Shown piece after piece: positions 62,159 through 64,000 of a stretch of 64,000 bases of DNA. The DNA is from Oceanobacillus profundus. Lineage in GTDB: Bacteria > Bacillota > Bacilli > Bacillales > Amphibacillaceae. The stretch's first letter is position 1; every line of letters starts with the position of its first letter. Location of the stretch: contig NZ_QWEH01000010.1 in NCBI RefSeq assembly GCF_003515705.1, positions 89,804 through 153,803 of the forward strand, written 5' to 3'. The notes under the pieces are model-generated. The model was not told where the DNA came from. It searched no databases and saw nothing but the letters and a program-made list of their open reading frames with translations. The translations under genes were made by a program, and so were the position numbers.

Positions 62159-63427
62159 TTATATCGCTTGATCCACTACTTCTTTCTGTTCTTCAACTGG
62201 TGGGTTAAATTGACCTTCCCATTTAGCAATAACGAGTGCTGCTAATGAGTTCCCTACCACATTAACTGCAGTACGCCCCATATCAAGAATACGGTCGATA
62301 CCAGCAATAAATGCTAACCCTTCAGCAGGTAATCCAATCGTGCTGAATGTAGCGAGTAACACGACAAAGGATACACCTGGTACACCAGCCATTCCTTTAG
62401 AAGTAACCATCAAGACTAACATCAATGTAATTTGCTGCCAAATACTTAATTCTATACCAAACATCTGTGCAATAAATAGCGACGCGATCGCTTGATATAA
62501 AACAGACCCATCTAAGTTAAAAGAGTAACCCGTTGGGATAACAAACGTGGCAATGTGTTTTGGACTTCCGGCCTGCTCCATCTTGTCCATAATTCTCGGA
62601 AGCACGGTTTCTGAACTTGACGTTGAAAATGCTAAAATTAATTCTTCTTTAATCAGCTTTAATAATTTAAAGATATTTATTCCAACAATTTTAGCCATTA
62701 AACCTAACACAACAATGACAAAGAATATCATGGTTCCGTAAACAGTAAGGGCTAACTTGCCTAATGGAATCAATGAGGTAAAACCATATTTAGAGATCGT
62801 TACACCAATTAAAGCAAATACACCAATTGGTGCATACTTCATAAATAGGTTTGTAACATAGAACATAGCATTCGCTGTACCTTCGAAGAATCGAAGTACC
62901 GGCTTACCTTTATCTCCAATTGCTGCAATTCCAAGACCAAATACAACTGCAAAGAAGATGATCGCCAGCATGTCCCCTTCAACCATCGCTTGTACTGGAT
63001 TTGTAGGTACTATATGCAAAAGCGTATCCGCAATCGACTTGCCTTCTTGATCTTCTGAAGTTTCGACATAACCTGAAATTTCACTTTGCTGCAGGCTTTC
63101 CATGTTTAATCCAGTACCAGGCTGGAATATGTTAGCTGAGATTAGACCAACCGCAATTGCAACTAATGTCATACCAATAAAGTAAGTTAATGACTTACCG
63201 CCTAGTTTCCCAACAGATTTCAAATCTCCAACACCAGCAATTGCAACGATAATACTAGATAGTACAATTGGAACAACAATCATTTTAATTAAACGAAGGA
63301 ACAGATCGCCAAATGGCTGTAAGATACTTTGCGCTGTTTCACTTCCGTAGAAAATACCACCAACAATAACACCTAAAATTAGACCAATAAAAATTTGATT
63401 GGCCAAACTTAATCTAAATTTCTTCAT
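62159..63427 (-). CDS. gltT: Glutamate/aspartate (dicarboxylate) symporter, GltT/GltP family
   Basis: DAACS-family Na+/H+-coupled acidic amino acid symporter of 422 residues. Hairpin 1 has AFSTSSSETVLPR, TM7 has the sodium-site SFNLDGS (NMDGT-like), and TM8 has IDRILDMGRTAVNVVGNSLAALVIAKWEG with the substrate Arg/Asp/Asn pattern. The first helices (FLRLIKMIVVPIVLSSIIVAIAG) are typical. It is preceded by a c-di-AMP riboswitch, which favours glutamate or aspartate uptake under osmotic and potassium control over C4-dicarboxylate transport. Confidence 0.88.
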   Translation of the reverse strand: MKKFRLSLANQIFIGLILGVIVGGIFYGSETAQSILQPFGDLFLRLIKMIVVPIVLSSIIVAIAGVGDLKSVGKLGGKSLTYFIGMTLVAIAVGLISANIFQPGTGLNMESLQQSEISGYVETSEDQEGKSIADTLLHIVPTNPVQAMVEGDMLAIIFFAVVFGLGIAAIGDKGKPVLRFFEGTANAMFYVTNLFMKYAPIGVFALIGVTISKYGFTSLIPLGKLALTVYGTMIFFVIVVLGLMAKIVGINIFKLLKLIKEELILAFSTSSSETVLPRIMDKMEQAGSPKHIATFVIPTGYSFNLDGSVLYQAIASLFIAQMFGIELSIWQQITLMLVLMVTSKGMAGVPGVSFVVLLATFSTIGLPAEGLAFIAGIDRILDMGRTAVNVVGNSLAALVIAKWEGQFNPPVEEQKEVVDQAI

Positions 63428-63514
63428 TGATTACCCTACCTTCTTGTTAGTTAAATGTGTCTGCCTAGGCAAGGGAAACAAAGATGATTTGACTAGAAAC
63501 GTGAATTGACGAAC

Positions 63515-63715
63515 AAAAAAAAGACACGGGTTGTGTCAATTCGCACGTTATCCTATACTCTTTTGTTTCCGTTAAACGCTGACGAGGTTAGCTTTCGGGT
63601 TAGGACTAAGGAAACAGTAAAGTAAGCCCCTCCGTAATAGGATTCACCCCACGCGGAAATTCCGCCGTAATGATTGGGTCCCCCGCTCTTACAATAAGAT
63701 TAAGCGAAGCATATA
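63515..63715 (-). promoter_or_regulatory. ydaO/yuaA c-di-AMP riboswitch with terminator, upstream of gltT
   Basis: On the minus strand the conserved blocks are TTCGCTTAATCT, GAGCGGGGGACCCAAT, GTGGGGTGAATCC, GGGGCTTACTT, CCTAACCCGAAAGCTAACCT and CGTCAGCG. The terminator at 63515-63537 is GACAC/GTGTC followed by eight T. This is the ydaO-yuaA class, where c-di-AMP binding turns transcription off. The aptamer is about 63545-63713. The symporter start is 88 bases downstream. Confidence 0.95.
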
Positions 63716-63727
63716 AAATGCTTTACT

Positions 63728-63757
63728 ATCATACTACTAAAACGTTACTTTTGTAAA
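63728..63757 (-). promoter_or_regulatory. Promoter of the c-di-AMP riboswitch-gltT unit
   Basis: Minus strand -35 TTTACA (63752-63757), 18-base spacer, -10 TATGAT (63728-63733), immediately upstream of the aptamer. Confidence 0.7.
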
Positions 63758-63872
63758 TAGTAAATTTTTAGTAGTTAAAGTAAATTTAAATATACTAATT
63801 GGGAAAACGCAGGAATCAGTGGTTAATATCGATCTCTATACAAGCAATATAATCCGTTGCTTTTCATAAAAA

Positions 63873-64000
63873 TGAGGCTGAGACATAACTAGCCTAAATT
63901 ACTGAAAAATGGTTCCGATCATCGGTTTTTGATGATCGGAACCATTTTGCTTTGGATTATTTTTATTATCTACTGTTTGATTTCTGTTCATGGCGGTGTA
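63873..64000. repeat. Left end of a repeat or mobile element, cut by the window
   Basis: TGAGGCTGAGACA at 63873 resembles the TGAGACTGRGACA ends of the element at 41870-42014. A perfect hairpin follows at 63906-63948 (18-base arms AAAATGGTTCCGATCATC and its complement around 7 bases). The sequence runs out of the window, so its full nature (MITE or insertion sequence end) is unknown. Confidence 0.4.

Overview
The window is about 64 kb of AT-rich chromosome from a spore-forming member of the Bacillaceae. The gene set (CotZ/CotY-type and CotF-type coat proteins, YfhD, YdaT, YueI, a Ytr-type ABC operon, LipM-type lipoylation), the lipoproteins and the riboswitch set all fit an Oceanobacillus/Virgibacillus-like organism. 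That placement is inference. No phage, plasmid or CRISPR locus is visible. Most genes are housekeeping, and the unusual content lies between genes.

Layout. 1-3.1 kb: end of the histidine operon (hisA-F-IE-C). 3.4-8.9 kb: a SurA-N-type lipoprotein, then a Fur-controlled siderophore uptake system in two transcription units (binding protein plus two permeases; a separate ATPase). 9.4-24.8 kb: single genes and short operons (DsbA/FrnE-like, YdaT, Fni, a small HD hydrolase with an apparent frameshift, aldo-keto reductase, MCP, sulfurtransferase-tag, PepT, a carboxypeptidase, a Fur-box nitroreductase, a vWA lipoprotein). 25-32.4 kb: trpEGDCFBA behind two tandem tRNA-Trp T-boxes. 32.5-34.6 kb: a TPP riboswitch with terminator whose only downstream genes are lipM-lipA. 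34.9-36.3 kb: coat protein and thioredoxin-like protein. 36.4-41.7 kb: a Ytr-type operon (GntR repressor, two ATPases, two membrane proteins, one unknown anchored protein) behind four copies of a dyad operator. 42-46.3 kb: ExoA, a small haem-copper-oxidase-like membrane protein, an MBL hydrolase, coat and small proteins. 46.4-48.3 kb: guanine riboswitch, purine permease, phosphoribosyltransferase. 48.4-51.1 kb: ABC exporter plus LytTR/DUF3021 pair. 51.3-57.2 kb: DJ-1/PfpI protein, CvfC-like protein, acetoacetyl-CoA synthetase, PanF/YhdT. 57.4-61.7 kb: a giant LPxTG-anchored nuclease/nucleotidase. 62-64 kb: tRNA-Ala and a c-di-AMP riboswitch in front of a glutamate/dicarboxylate symporter.

Regulation is the theme. 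Five RNA switches of four classes (T-box x2, TPP, guanine, c-di-AMP), three Fur promoters with the operator just downstream of the -10, four YtrA-type operators and a LytTR-type direct repeat can be read directly. Several families of intergenic repeats are also present. The most curious are two arrays of alternating ~20-21 bp half-units sharing a GGTGCTTTA core, one inside the trp operon (trpF-trpB) and one 25 kb away after the acetoacetyl-CoA synthetase gene.
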